64,000 nt of DNA from CAZJHX01 sp964545715. GTDB taxonomy: Bacteria > Myxococcota_A > UBA9042 > GCA-2863065. Shown here one piece after another: positions 34,638 to 42,788 of the stretch. Under the pieces are notes generated by a model. It worked only from the letters and a program-made list of their open reading frames with translations, was not told where the DNA came from and did not search any database. A program made the translations under genes and the position numbers. Within the stretch, counting starts at the first letter, position 1, and every line of letters begins with the position of its first letter. Where the stretch lies: NCBI GenBank assembly GCA_964545715.1, contig CAZJHX010000041.1, forward strand, positions 1 through 64,000, written 5' to 3'.

Positions 34638-36020
34638 TCAACCCTCGTTAGCGGGCGCGGTCGTCGGCCAGGGAACTGCGATGGCGCCGGGGCCGGCTGA
34701 CGGCACGCCCTCGGCGCTCTGAAGGGCCGGATCCGCGGCATACGCCGGCATGCCCATCTCGGTGATGTCCAAGCCCAACATCTCTTCTTCGTCGGTGACC
34801 CGCAGGCCGATGGTCGCGCGGATGATCTGCCAGATCAGCGTGGAGGACACGCACACAAACGCGCCGACGGCCGCCACCCCAAGCAGCTGCGCCAGGAGCA
34901 GTCCGGCGCCGCCACCGAACAGCAGGCCGTCGCCCACGTCCGCGCTGTATCGGGCCTGCGCGAACAGACCCACCGCAAGGGTGCCCCAGATGCCGCAGAC
35001 CAGGTGCACGCTGGCGGCGCCGACCGGATCGTCCACCCCGATGCGATCGAAGAGCAGCACGCTGTACACGACGACCGCGCCGGCGATGCCGCCGATCAGG
35101 ACAGCGGACAGGGGTGACACAAACGCGCAGCCGGCGGTGATGCCGACCAGGCCGGCCAGGGCGCCATTGATCATAAACGTGAGGTCGAAGTTGTTGCTGC
35201 GCCGATAGTTGACCAGCACCGCGGTGGCGATGCCCGCCAGCGACGCCAGCATGGTGGTCGTGACGATGTGCGAGATGGCGGTGGGATCGGCGGCCATGGT
35301 GCTGCCGGCGTTGAAGCCGAACCACCCGAGCCACAAGATGAACCCGCCTGCGGTCGCCAGCGCCATGTTGTGTCCGGGGATGGGACGTGGGCGGCCGTCG
35401 CTGCCGTATTTTCCGCGGCGCGCGCCCAGCATGATGGCGCCGGTCAGCGCGGCCCAGCCGCCGACAGAGTGCACGGCGGTGGACCCGGCAAAGTCCCAAA
35501 AACCGAGCTCAGCCAGCCAGCCGCCGCCCCAGACCCAGTGTCCGACGACCGGGTAGACGACCGCGACCAGCAGGACGGAGAACACGACAAATGCGGCGAA
35601 GCGGATGCGCTCGGCGACCGCCCCGGAGACGATGGACGCCGCCGCCATGGCAAAGCAGACCTGAAAGAAGAACTTGGCCTCCAGCGGGACGCCGGTCCAG
35701 CTCAGCGACGAGAAGACGCCGGCGTAGGCGTCCCCGGTTGCCGGGCTGGCGTCCGCGCCTGTAAGCATGAAGCCGCTCAGGCCGACAAAGACGTTGCCGT
35801 CGCCGAACATCAGCCCGAAGCCGACAAAGAAGAAGGCCAGCCCGGCGCAGGCGGCCACCACGAAGTTCTTGCCCAGGATGTTGACCGCGTTCTTGGCGCG
35901 ACACATCCCGGTCTCCAGCAGGCCGAAGCCGGCGTTCATAAAGAACACCAGGATGCCGCATAGGATGACCCAGACGGTGTCGATCATCACTTGAGTACTG
36001 GGGTCGATAGCAGCGATCAC
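34638..36020 (-). CDS. amt: Ammonium transporter
   Basis: A 460-residue Amt/Rh channel with 11 predicted helices. The twin pore histidines are present in S-T-A-V-H-S-V-G-G (His184) and A-A-S-V-H-L-V-C-G (His339). The cytoplasmic tail (after about residue 405) is long and ends in a Pro/Ala-rich stretch. The start is GTG 36020, with GGAG 8 nt upstream. Upstream is a near-consensus sigma-54 promoter, so nitrogen control through NtrC is likely. No glnK is adjacent. Faces the MMPL gene tail to tail. Confidence 0.95.
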   Translation of the reverse strand: MIAAIDPSTQVMIDTVWVILCGILVFFMNAGFGLLETGMCRAKNAVNILGKNFVVAACAGLAFFFVGFGLMFGDGNVFVGLSGFMLTGADASPATGDAYAGVFSSLSWTGVPLEAKFFFQVCFAMAAASIVSGAVAERIRFAAFVVFSVLLVAVVYPVVGHWVWGGGWLAELGFWDFAGSTAVHSVGGWAALTGAIMLGARRGKYGSDGRPRPIPGHNMALATAGGFILWLGWFGFNAGSTMAADPTAISHIVTTTMLASLAGIATAVLVNYRRSNNFDLTFMINGALAGLVGITAGCAFVSPLSAVLIGGIAGAVVVYSVLLFDRIGVDDPVGAASVHLVCGIWGTLAVGLFAQARYSADVGDGLLFGGGAGLLLAQLLGVAAVGAFVCVSSTLIWQIIRATIGLRVTDEEEMLGLDITEMGMPAYAADPALQSAEGVPSAGPGAIAVPWPTTAPANEG

Positions 36021-36059
36021 GGGGCATGCTCCAGGCCGTTGAATGCGGCAACCCCGCGT

Positions 36060-36075
36060 ATCAAGCCCTGTGCCA
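36060..36075 (-). promoter_or_regulatory. Sigma-54 (-24/-12) promoter for amt
   Basis: Minus strand TGGCAC (36070-36075), five nucleotides, then TTGAT (36060-36064). The -24 element is perfect and the -12 has GA instead of GC, with the right 10-nt GG-to-G(C) spacing. The transcript would begin near 36049, about 29 nt before the amt start. Makes sense for an ammonium transporter. Confidence 0.6.
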
Positions 36076-36119
36076 ACGCTAAACGACTCACTGCGCTCGA
36101 ACGACCGTTCGGCAATACC

Positions 36120-36161
36120 AACGTTTTTGTCGGTAAGGCTCTTATAAACGACAAAAGCGTT
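36120..36161. promoter_or_regulatory. 13-bp inverted repeat downstream of the sulfatase-like gene, upstream of amt
   Basis: 36120-36132 and 36149-36161 are complementary with one mismatch (a G-U pair in RNA), separated by 16 nt. The right arm overlaps the stop codon of the leftward sulfatase-like gene. It may end that transcript, although no U-run follows, or be an activator site about 50-90 bp upstream of the amt sigma-54 promoter. Confidence 0.4.
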
Positions 36162-38646
36162 AGTTGTAGCCCCAGTCTTTCATCATCTGCCGGACGCTGG
36201 AGTCCATGTCCTCGCTGGACGTGGCGGCGCCGGCGCCCAGCTGGTTCGATTCCCGCCAGAAGAACACGCCGGCCTGTACCCCCGTCGAGATCGTCGGGCC
36301 CTCTGCGGGCGCCGCGGCCAGGGCAAAGTCGGCGTCGGAGGAGAGGGTGACCGGGTCGCTCAGCAGCTTCAGCCCGTAGGCGCCGACGTAGAAGCGGTCG
36401 GCGTCGATCGGCCGGTCGTCCAGGTCCAGCGAGAAGGTCAGGGGGGCGTTGGGCGGCCGCGTGTGAAAGCGGAAGCCGGTAAGCGCAGTCGGGTCGGTCC
36501 CGGCGTCGATGGAGACCGTAAGCGTGCCCGGAGACGTGATGGTCGAGCGGTCCGCAAGGCCCGTGTCCAGCGCCTCCACCGCCACGAAGCGCCCCGTGGT
36601 CTTGATGACCCCCCTGAAGCGGCCCTCAGAGTCGCCGCGATGTAGTCGAACGGTGTTCCATGCGGGTCGGCGCGCTGCCAGCTCGTCCTGCATCCCGCGC
36701 AGGGTGTCGCGCATCACCTGGAGCATGGCGGTGCCCGGGATGTTGGCCAGATTCATAAGCTCATCGGGGTCGGTGCGCAGGTCGTACAGCTCTTCAAAGC
36801 TCTTGCTTCGGTCGTACTGCGTGTCGCTCTTGAAGTTCATCTCCAGCTTGGGGTCGTGCACGATGTACTTGTGGTCGCGCCAGACCAGGGCCGTGGACAG
36901 GCGCGCCTCGGCGACCATCGGCGCAGGCTTGGGCGCCGGCCCACCCAGAATCGTGCCCGAGAAGTCGCGGCCCAGGTGGTCCGGGTGCGGCGCCACCCCC
37001 AACATGCCCAGAATCGTCGGCGGCAGGTCGACCAGGGAGATCGGCGCGTCGATCGTCGTGCCCTCAGGTACCCGATTGGGCTGCCGAAAGACCAGCGGCA
37101 CGTGCACCTCTTCGTCGAAGAGCGTGTTGCCATGGGCGTAGACGCAGGCGTAGTCGAACGTCTTGTTCCAGCACTGGTGCCTGAAGTCCATCATCTCGCC
37201 GTGGTCCGCAAACAGCATCACCAGCGTGCGCCGGCTCAAGTCCAGCTCATCCAGCGTCTGAATTACGCGGGCCAGGTGCTCGTCCACGTATTTGATCTCC
37301 CCCAGATAGCCCCACTTGAAGTTCTCGATGCCCTCCAGCTTGGGCTTGAACTTGAGCCAGCTGCTGTCGGGCGGCCAATACGGCTTGTGCGGCGCGTTGT
37401 AGTTGAGCACCACATACCAGCGCTGCGATTTGTGGCGCTTGATCCACTCGATGGCGCTGTCCGTCATCCACGGCGTGTCGAAGTCGCTGTTTCGGTGGTC
37501 CGTCACCGAGTCCCAGCCTGCGTCCAGGCTGATCTCCTGATTGCCGAACAAGAACGCGTTGTTGCCCACCGACCAGGTCCGATAGCCCATCTTGCGCAGC
37601 AGTCGGGGCAGCAGCGGTGGATCGCCCGCATAGAACGCCAGCTTCTCTTCCGGCGTCAGGTCCCACGCAGGGCTGTGAAAGCGCCCGTACCGTGGGTATT
37701 GGCCGGACAAGAACGTAAACGTGCTCAGCCGCGTCGCGTTGCCCGCTGAGCGCGCCTGCGTGAACGTGGTGCCCTGCTCCACCAGCGACTCCATGGTGTC
37801 AAACAGGTGTGGCAGGCGCCGGGCGTGGCGCAGCGGGCTGATCGTGTCGGCGCGCTGGGAGTCCACGATCACCATCAGCACGTTGTCAGCCACGTCCAGG
37901 CCGGTGGCGGCGCGCGCGGCGGCCGGGTCGGTCGTGGTGATCACCGCTTCGGCCAGCAGCGCGGTGTCGGTGTGCGTGTCCGTGACCCCGCTGGATATGC
38001 TCAGCGTCAGTTGGGTGCGCTGGTTTGCAAAGGCCGCCAGATCGACGGTCACCGGCTTCCACCGCTTCAGCGTCTTGAGCAGGCCGGGGATGTCCTCCGA
38101 CCGCCAGATCTCCTTCTTGCCCGCGCGCAGCACCGCCGTGATCGGCCCCAGCGCCCGCTCGCCGCCGTTTGTCGCGGCCGCATAGTCGAACCGCAGGCGG
38201 GCGGCCGCCGGAATCGTCACGTCCCAGGTGGCCTCGCACGGCGACGGCAGGGCGATCGCCGCGCGCATGTTCCACTGATTCAGGCTGCCGGTGGTCCAGG
38301 CCAGACGCTGCTGCAGACCGGCGTGCGCACCCGCAGCCCACGGGTTTGCGTAGCTGCGAATCGTCGGCTTGATCACCTCAAACCCGGCTTTGAGGTGCTT
38401 GGACTCCAGCTTGGCGTTGGCCAGCTCGTCGCTCAGATGCAGCACGATCGCCTCTTGCGCCCCGATTCGCTCGTGCCGGCTCTCGTCACGCTGGCGCACC
38501 ACGAGAGCGGCCGAGCCGGCGTCCGGCGTCGGCGCCACGGGCTGAATACGGGCCTGCGTTTCCCGCTTGGGCGGTGGGTTGATCGCCTCGTCGTCGGCGA
38601 AACAGCCGCCGAATACCAGCAATCCGATCAGGGCAAAGCGCACCAT
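36160..38646 (-). CDS. Sulfatase/alkaline-phosphatase-superfamily lipoprotein
   Basis: I chose ATG at 38646 because it gives a proper lipoprotein signal (L-V-F-G-G-C, Cys about 14); an upstream in-frame start at 38688 would overlap the divergent gene's promoter. 828 residues: an N-terminal beta-rich region (to about 230), a sulfatase-like domain (about 240-630) and a C-terminal beta region. Metal-site pieces I-V-D-S-Q-R-A-D, and F-A-D-H-G-E, and the substrate-site-like N-A-P-H-K-P-Y-W-P are present. But the formylglycine signature C/S-x-P-x-R is replaced by A-G-N-A-T-R-L. So it is not a classical sulfatase; it could be a phosphotransferase-like relative using another nucleophile, or inactive. 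Confidence 0.8.
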   Translation of the reverse strand: MVRFALIGLLVFGGCFADDEAINPPPKRETQARIQPVAPTPDAGSAALVVRQRDESRHERIGAQEAIVLHLSDELANAKLESKHLKAGFEVIKPTIRSYANPWAAGAHAGLQQRLAWTTGSLNQWNMRAAIALPSPCEATWDVTIPAAARLRFDYAAATNGGERALGPITAVLRAGKKEIWRSEDIPGLLKTLKRWKPVTVDLAAFANQRTQLTLSISSGVTDTHTDTALLAEAVITTTDPAAARAATGLDVADNVLMVIVDSQRADTISPLRHARRLPHLFDTMESLVEQGTTFTQARSAGNATRLSTFTFLSGQYPRYGRFHSPAWDLTPEEKLAFYAGDPPLLPRLLRKMGYRTWSVGNNAFLFGNQEISLDAGWDSVTDHRNSDFDTPWMTDSAIEWIKRHKSQRWYVVLNYNAPHKPYWPPDSSWLKFKPKLEGIENFKWGYLGEIKYVDEHLARVIQTLDELDLSRRTLVMLFADHGEMMDFRHQCWNKTFDYACVYAHGNTLFDEEVHVPLVFRQPNRVPEGTTIDAPISLVDLPPTILGMLGVAPHPDHLGRDFSGTILGGPAPKPAPMVAEARLSTALVWRDHKYIVHDPKLEMNFKSDTQYDRSKSFEELYDLRTDPDELMNLANIPGTAMLQVMRDTLRGMQDELAARRPAWNTVRLHRGDSEGRFRGVIKTTGRFVAVEALDTGLADRSTITSPGTLTVSIDAGTDPTALTGFRFHTRPPNAPLTFSLDLDDRPIDADRFYVGAYGLKLLSDPVTLSSDADFALAAAPAEGPTISTGVQAGVFFWRESNQLGAGAATSSEDMDSSVRQMMKDWGYN

Positions 38647-38696
38647 CGCTCTGGACGATATCAGTCGCGTCGGGACTTGTGTCCGCACGTGTGCGT

Positions 38697-38702
38697 TACC
38701 AT
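38697..38702 (+). promoter_or_regulatory. Candidate -10 box (TACCAT) deciding the start of the MMACHC-NTAQ1 fusion
   Basis: Six nucleotides before GTG 38709, the same spacing as at lipB. It overlaps the longer reading frame from GTG 38679, arguing for the shorter start. Confidence 0.3.
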
Positions 38703-38708
38703 CGCCAC

Positions 38709-39851
38709 GTGCTCGATGACCTTCAAGCGCAGTGCGCGGCCCACGGCTTCGACCTGGTCCAGCCGTTTCGGCTGAGCTGGTACAACGACGCCATCGAGCC
38801 GGCGTACAAGCTGCCTGACTTCGGCCGCCCGGACGCCCTGGCGGTGCTGATCGCCAACTCGCGCGCGCTGTGGCCCCATTTCATGGCCGCTGAGCACGCT
38901 GCGGCCCACCCGCTGGACAGCTGGATCGTCGACCGCATCAGCGCCGTCGCATCCGGTGTTCCCGCACGCACCGCCCTCTGGTTTCCACACGAGCCGCCCC
39001 CGCGCCTGCTGCCGTTTCAGCGACTAGCGCAGCTGGCCGGCTTGGCCTGGCTGAGCCCGAGCTGGCTGCTGGCGCATCCGATCTTCGGACCCTGGATCTC
39101 GCTGCGCGCCGTCATGGTCATCGACGCGCCCGGTCCGGCTGGGACCGCCCCTCAGGTGCCCGATCCGTGCGGGCGCTGCGACCATGGCTGCCTGCCGCCG
39201 TTCAACGCCGCCATGGAGGGCCAAAACGATTGGCGGCAGTGGCTCGCCGTCCGCGACGCGTGTCCCCTGGGCAGAGAGCACCGCTTCAGCGAGCATCAGC
39301 TGCGCTACCACTACACCAAGGACCTGGCCGGGCTGTGCTATCAGCCCTACTGGTGCGAAGAGAATATCTGGCGTCTGGCCAGGACCGGCCGATTTCAGGG
39401 CGGGCACGCGGTCTTCATCTCCAGCCCGACCCGGCAGGTGGCGCTGTGGTCCCAACGCGCAAGCGACCGCGACGACGGGCTGACGGTCTGGGATTACCAC
39501 GTGGTCCTGGCGCATCAAGGGCATGTCTGGGACGCCGACTGCCGCGCGGGTATGCCGCTGAGGCTCGATGACTGGCTTGCCGCGACCTTTCCGTACGGCG
39601 ATCAGGTCCCCGAGCCGGTACGCCCGATGTTCAGGCTCGTCCCGCTGGAGAGGTATCAAACGACATTTGCGTCGGATCGCTCTCACATGCTCAAAGAGGA
39701 CGGCTCCTGGGCCAAGCCGCCACCGCCGTGGCCGCCGATCGGGGCGGGCATGAACCTGATGCGATTCGTCGCGATGGAGGACCCGGCCCTGGGCCCCGTC
39801 ACGGATCTGTCAGCGCTTCGCCATCACCTGAGCGGCGATCCACGTCATTAG
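38709..39851 (+). CDS. Fusion of MMACHC (CblC)-like domain and NTAQ1 N-terminal glutamine amidase
   Basis: 380 residues from GTG 38709 (GTG 38679 is an in-frame alternative). Residues 1-205 resemble human MMACHC, the cobalamin decyanase/dealkylase: H-G-F-D-L-V-Q-P-F-R-L-S-W-Y-N near the start, then F-G-P-W-I-S-L-R-A-V and W-R-Q-W-L-A-V-R-D-A. It adds a cysteine cluster C-G-R-C-D-H-G-C not in the human protein. Residues 206-380 match human NTAQ1 closely: Y-W-C-E-E-N-I-W (Cys216), V-W-D-Y-H-V-V-L (His264), W-D-A-D (Asp275), F-A-S-D-R-S-H-M, P-P-P-P-W-P and M-N-L. These cover the Cys-His-Asp triad of the enzyme that deamidates N-terminal Gln to Glu in the N-degron pathway. It is monocistronic, and its 3' end overlaps the convergent SDR gene by 42 nt. 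Confidence 0.85.
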   Translation: MLDDLQAQCAAHGFDLVQPFRLSWYNDAIEPAYKLPDFGRPDALAVLIANSRALWPHFMAAEHAAAHPLDSWIVDRISAVASGVPARTALWFPHEPPPRLLPFQRLAQLAGLAWLSPSWLLAHPIFGPWISLRAVMVIDAPGPAGTAPQVPDPCGRCDHGCLPPFNAAMEGQNDWRQWLAVRDACPLGREHRFSEHQLRYHYTKDLAGLCYQPYWCEENIWRLARTGRFQGGHAVFISSPTRQVALWSQRASDRDDGLTVWDYHVVLAHQGHVWDADCRAGMPLRLDDWLAATFPYGDQVPEPVRPMFRLVPLERYQTTFASDRSHMLKEDGSWAKPPPPWPPIGAGMNLMRFVAMEDPALGPVTDLSALRHHLSGDPRH

Positions 39852-40595
39852 CCGGCGCGGCACAAACCGCAGCGTGAACATGCCGATGGCGTTCATCCAC
39901 CCGTGAATGACGGAGCGGCGCCCGGCGAGCATCGACTTGAGCCCGAAGCGCGCGCAGTCTTCAGGCGTCAGCAGTATCTTTTTCTGCCAGTCGGGGATGT
40001 CGTGTCCGGCGACGGCCATGAACTCCGTCGACGTGCCGCCCGGCGACAGGCAGGTCAACGTGACGCCGGACCCGCCCTCCTCGTAGGCCACCGCCTCCGT
40101 GAAGTTGCGCACGTAGGCTTTGCCCGCGGCGTAGCTGGCGTAATGCGGCGCCGGCAGCCAGGCCCCGATCGAGGCCACGTTCATGATGTAGCCGGCCTTG
40201 CGCGCCTTCATCGCGCGCAGAAAGCGCCAGGTCATCTCGGTCAGCGACGTGATGTTCAGCGTGATCTGCTGATGCGTCTTCTCCCACGGGATGTCCGCGA
40301 ACGGATCCTGGGTGCCGAACCCCGCGTTGTTGATCAGGATGTCCACCGGCCGGCCGCTGCCCTCGGTCGTCTCGAACAGCTGGCCGGGTGTGGCCGGGTC
40401 GGACAGGTCGCTGGCGACGACCTCCACCGTGACCCCGTGCTGCTTCGACAACTCGTCCGCAAGCGCCGTGAGCCGCTCTTCGCGCCGCGCCGTGATGACC
40501 AGATTTGCGCCCGCCGCCGCCAGCTGGCGCGCAAAGTGGGTGCCGATGCCGCTGGAGGCGCCGGTGACCAGTGCCGTCTTGCCTTTGATGTTCAT
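39810..40595 (-). CDS. Short-chain dehydrogenase/reductase
   Basis: A classical SDR of about 261 residues from ATG 40595 (GTG 40607 is an alternative). NAD(P)-binding T-G-A-S-S-G-I-G, R-R-E-E-R after strand 2 (suggesting NADPH), N-N-A-G, and catalytic Y-A-S-Y-A-A-G-K are seen. The C-terminus (M-F-T-L-R-F-V-P-R-R-L-M) is amphipathic, like SDRs that act on membrane lipids. A TAGCGT box lies 10 nt before the ATG. Substrate cannot be told. Confidence 0.88.
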   Translation of the reverse strand: MNIKGKTALVTGASSGIGTHFARQLAAAGANLVITARREERLTALADELSKQHGVTVEVVASDLSDPATPGQLFETTEGSGRPVDILINNAGFGTQDPFADIPWEKTHQQITLNITSLTEMTWRFLRAMKARKAGYIMNVASIGAWLPAPHYASYAAGKAYVRNFTEAVAYEEGGSGVTLTCLSPGGTSTEFMAVAGHDIPDWQKKILLTPEDCARFGLKSMLAGRRSVIHGWMNAIGMFTLRFVPRRLMTWIAAQVMAKR

Positions 40596-40663
40596 GGTGC
40601 GGGCCACGCTACGCCAAAAAGCCCGCGAATTCTATTGCGATGCAGGCGCACGGGTTGTGGTGG

Positions 40664-40669
40664 CATAAT
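40664..40669 (+). promoter_or_regulatory. Candidate -10 box (CATAAT) for the glycosyltransferase gene
   Basis: Eight nucleotides before GTG 40678; 5 of 6 to TATAAT. No clear -35 and no Shine-Dalgarno. Confidence 0.35.
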
Positions 40670-40677
40670 CACTGTCC

Positions 40678-42000
40678 GTGGCGCACGCCGTTTCGAAATA
40701 CCTGGCCCAATGGGCTGAGCCTCAAGCCGCTCTCAGCCAGTCGCTGGCCCAACGCTACGCCTTTGGTCTGGCGATTCCAGCCCTGGCCGAAGGACCCGGC
40801 CTCGTCGACACCCTGCAGACGATCGCGCTCGACCGGGGTGCCCCCCTGGTGGTGGTCGTCGTCAATAGCAGCGAGAATGCGACGCCGGCGCAGACAGGCA
40901 TGAATCGCGAGACGATCTGCGCCATCGCCGGTCAGTGGCCTGTGGTTCGGATGCTGAGCGAATTTGCGACAATGCATGCGTTCGGCGACGGGCACCTGAT
41001 CACCCTGGATGTGATCCTCTCTCGCAAGCGGGCGGGCGTTGGGTTGGCGCGCAAGATCGGCCACGACGTCCTGCTCTCCGCCTGGAGCCGTGAGCGGATC
41101 GCGTCCGACTGGCTGTATTCGACCGACGCCGATGTTCGGATCCCGCCGGATTTTTTTGATCCACCGAGCCCGTCCGAGACAGCCGCTCCAAAGGCGGCCG
41201 CCATGCTCCAGCCGTTCACCCACGTGCCGGTGGAGCCGGCGCTGTCGGACGCGACAATGCGTTACGAAGCGCGCCTGCGTCATCACGTGCTGGGCCTGCG
41301 TTATGCGGGCAGCGCATATGCGTTTCACAATATCGGCAGCACCATCGCCTGCAACGCACAGTCCTACGCCCAGGTGAGAGGCTTCCCCGTCCGCGCCGCG
41401 GCCGAGGACTTCTATCTGCTGTCCAAGCTGTCCAAAGTCGGCTCGGTGATCCAGCGGCGTGGTCGTCCGCTCGAGATCGCCGGCCGGCGGTCATGGCGTG
41501 TCCCATTCGGCACAGGGGCAGCGATCACGAGGGCCGCTGCCCCCGACGACGCTCGGCCACCGCTTTGTTATCACCCCGCCCTGTTCCAGCTGCTGCGCTT
41601 GGCGCTCAAAGTCATGCACGCGGCGGTCGAACACGGCAGCCCACTGAACAGCGTCATCCAAGACACGGCGAGCGGCTTGGACTCGAACCGCCTCGCGTTG
41701 TGGCGCCACGGGCTGGAGCAGAGAGCAGTCGCCCGGCTGGTGGATACCGTCAACGCGTCGGGGCTGCCCGCCGATCGCCGACACCGGCGCCTCAAAGACG
41801 GATTTGACGCGTTGCAGACCCTCAAGCTGATGCACGCCTGGCGGGCCGGCGGCCTGCCCGATGTGTCCGTTGAACGCGCACTGCAAGAGTCGGTCTTCTG
41901 TCCGGAGCCACCGACGGAGCTGGAGGCGGTCTGCGCCTACCTGGCCCGTCTGGAAATCTCTACTGCGATGCCACCGCACGTCCCTGCTTGCACGCCTTGA
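40678..42000 (+). CDS. GT-A-fold (family 2-like) glycosyltransferase
   Basis: 440 residues, cytoplasmic, no transmembrane segment. Nucleotide-binding start A-I-P-A-L-A-E, V-V-V-V-V-N-S-S, and S-T-D-A-D-V-R-I-P, the DxD metal site, are seen, as is an A-A-E-D-F-Y-L-L acceptor-side acid (ED). C-terminal 140 residues are helical and unassigned. Probably acts in polysaccharide or small-molecule glycosylation. Its last 41 nt overlap the convergent SGNH-like gene. Confidence 0.75.
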   Translation: MAHAVSKYLAQWAEPQAALSQSLAQRYAFGLAIPALAEGPGLVDTLQTIALDRGAPLVVVVVNSSENATPAQTGMNRETICAIAGQWPVVRMLSEFATMHAFGDGHLITLDVILSRKRAGVGLARKIGHDVLLSAWSRERIASDWLYSTDADVRIPPDFFDPPSPSETAAPKAAAMLQPFTHVPVEPALSDATMRYEARLRHHVLGLRYAGSAYAFHNIGSTIACNAQSYAQVRGFPVRAAAEDFYLLSKLSKVGSVIQRRGRPLEIAGRRSWRVPFGTGAAITRAAAPDDARPPLCYHPALFQLLRLALKVMHAAVEHGSPLNSVIQDTASGLDSNRLALWRHGLEQRAVARLVDTVNASGLPADRRHRRLKDGFDALQTLKLMHAWRAGGLPDVSVERALQESVFCPEPPTELEAVCAYLARLEISTAMPPHVPACTP

Positions 42001-42730
42001 GCGCGCGCAGGATCGGTTTGGCCAGCAGGTGATACATCGCGTCGCGCGTCATGTGGATGCGGTCCGGCTCGTACACGTTGATTTTGGCGCGCTTGCCGGG
42101 CACGCGCAGCGTCTTGACCGGGCGGCCGCGCTTGCCCACGACCTGGGCGCGGATGTCCACGTGAAACGCGTGACCCTTAAACGCCGCCAGCCGCTCTTTG
42201 ACGATGGTGTTGACCAGCAGGCTCATCTTTCGGGCGCGCGGCTGATTGAACACGCCGGGACCGACCCAGATAATCACGCGCTTTTTCCTGGGCCCGGCCG
42301 CCGTCTCCAGCAGCTTGTCCACGCGCGCGGTGTACTCGGCCTTCCACGCCGGGGTGCCGATCTTGATCCAGCGCTTGCCCTTTCGGATGCGCTGAAAGTC
42401 GTTCGTGCCCAGCGACACGATGAAGACATCGGGGTCCCACTGCTTTGCGATATCGGGCAGCTTGCCCAGCCAGTCGTGAAAGTCAGGTCGCGCCAGGCCG
42501 GACGATGCCTTGGCCCACTTGCGAAACTTGAATCCGGCCTTTGGCAGGTCCCGCTTCAAGTAGCTGCCCAGATAGCTGCCCAGCGTGGACGATCCGATCG
42601 CGTATACGAACGGCGTGGACGCCTTTAGTTTTGGACACTTGCGCTTGCCGGCGGACGCGGTGGCGGGGAGGATCAGGGCGGTGGCGATGATGCCGACGAG
42701 CCCTGCTGTGGATAGAAATCTCAAAACCAT
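41960..42730 (-). CDS. Secreted SGNH-hydrolase-like (DUF459-type) protein
   Basis: 256 residues with a Sec signal ending A-T-A-S-A-G. SGNH blocks are recognisable though divergent: I-G-S-S-T-L-G (Ser in block I), S-S-G-L-A-R-P-D-F-H-D-W, S-L-G-T-N-D (Asn, block III), and D-R-I-H-M-T (His, block V). This is the lipase/acetylesterase-like fold, often used for deacetylating or acetylating polysaccharides in the periplasm. It sits tail to tail with a glycosyltransferase, so cell-wall or capsule modification is plausible. Upstream, CATAAT lies only 3 nt before the ATG, so the start could be slightly downstream. Confidence 0.75.
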   Translation of the reverse strand: MVLRFLSTAGLVGIIATALILPATASAGKRKCPKLKASTPFVYAIGSSTLGSYLGSYLKRDLPKAGFKFRKWAKASSGLARPDFHDWLGKLPDIAKQWDPDVFIVSLGTNDFQRIRKGKRWIKIGTPAWKAEYTARVDKLLETAAGPRKKRVIIWVGPGVFNQPRARKMSLLVNTIVKERLAAFKGHAFHVDIRAQVVGKRGRPVKTLRVPGKRAKINVYEPDRIHMTRDAMYHLLAKPILRALKACKQGRAVASQ

Positions 42731-42788
42731 CTGATTATGCAGACAAATGCGGGTCCCGCAATCTTCCAGCCTCCTGCCGGACGGGGGT

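Noticed and set aside
42749..42759. GCGGGTCCCGC palindrome as a terminator
   Set aside because: The loop would be one base and no U-run follows; probably chance in GC-rich DNA.
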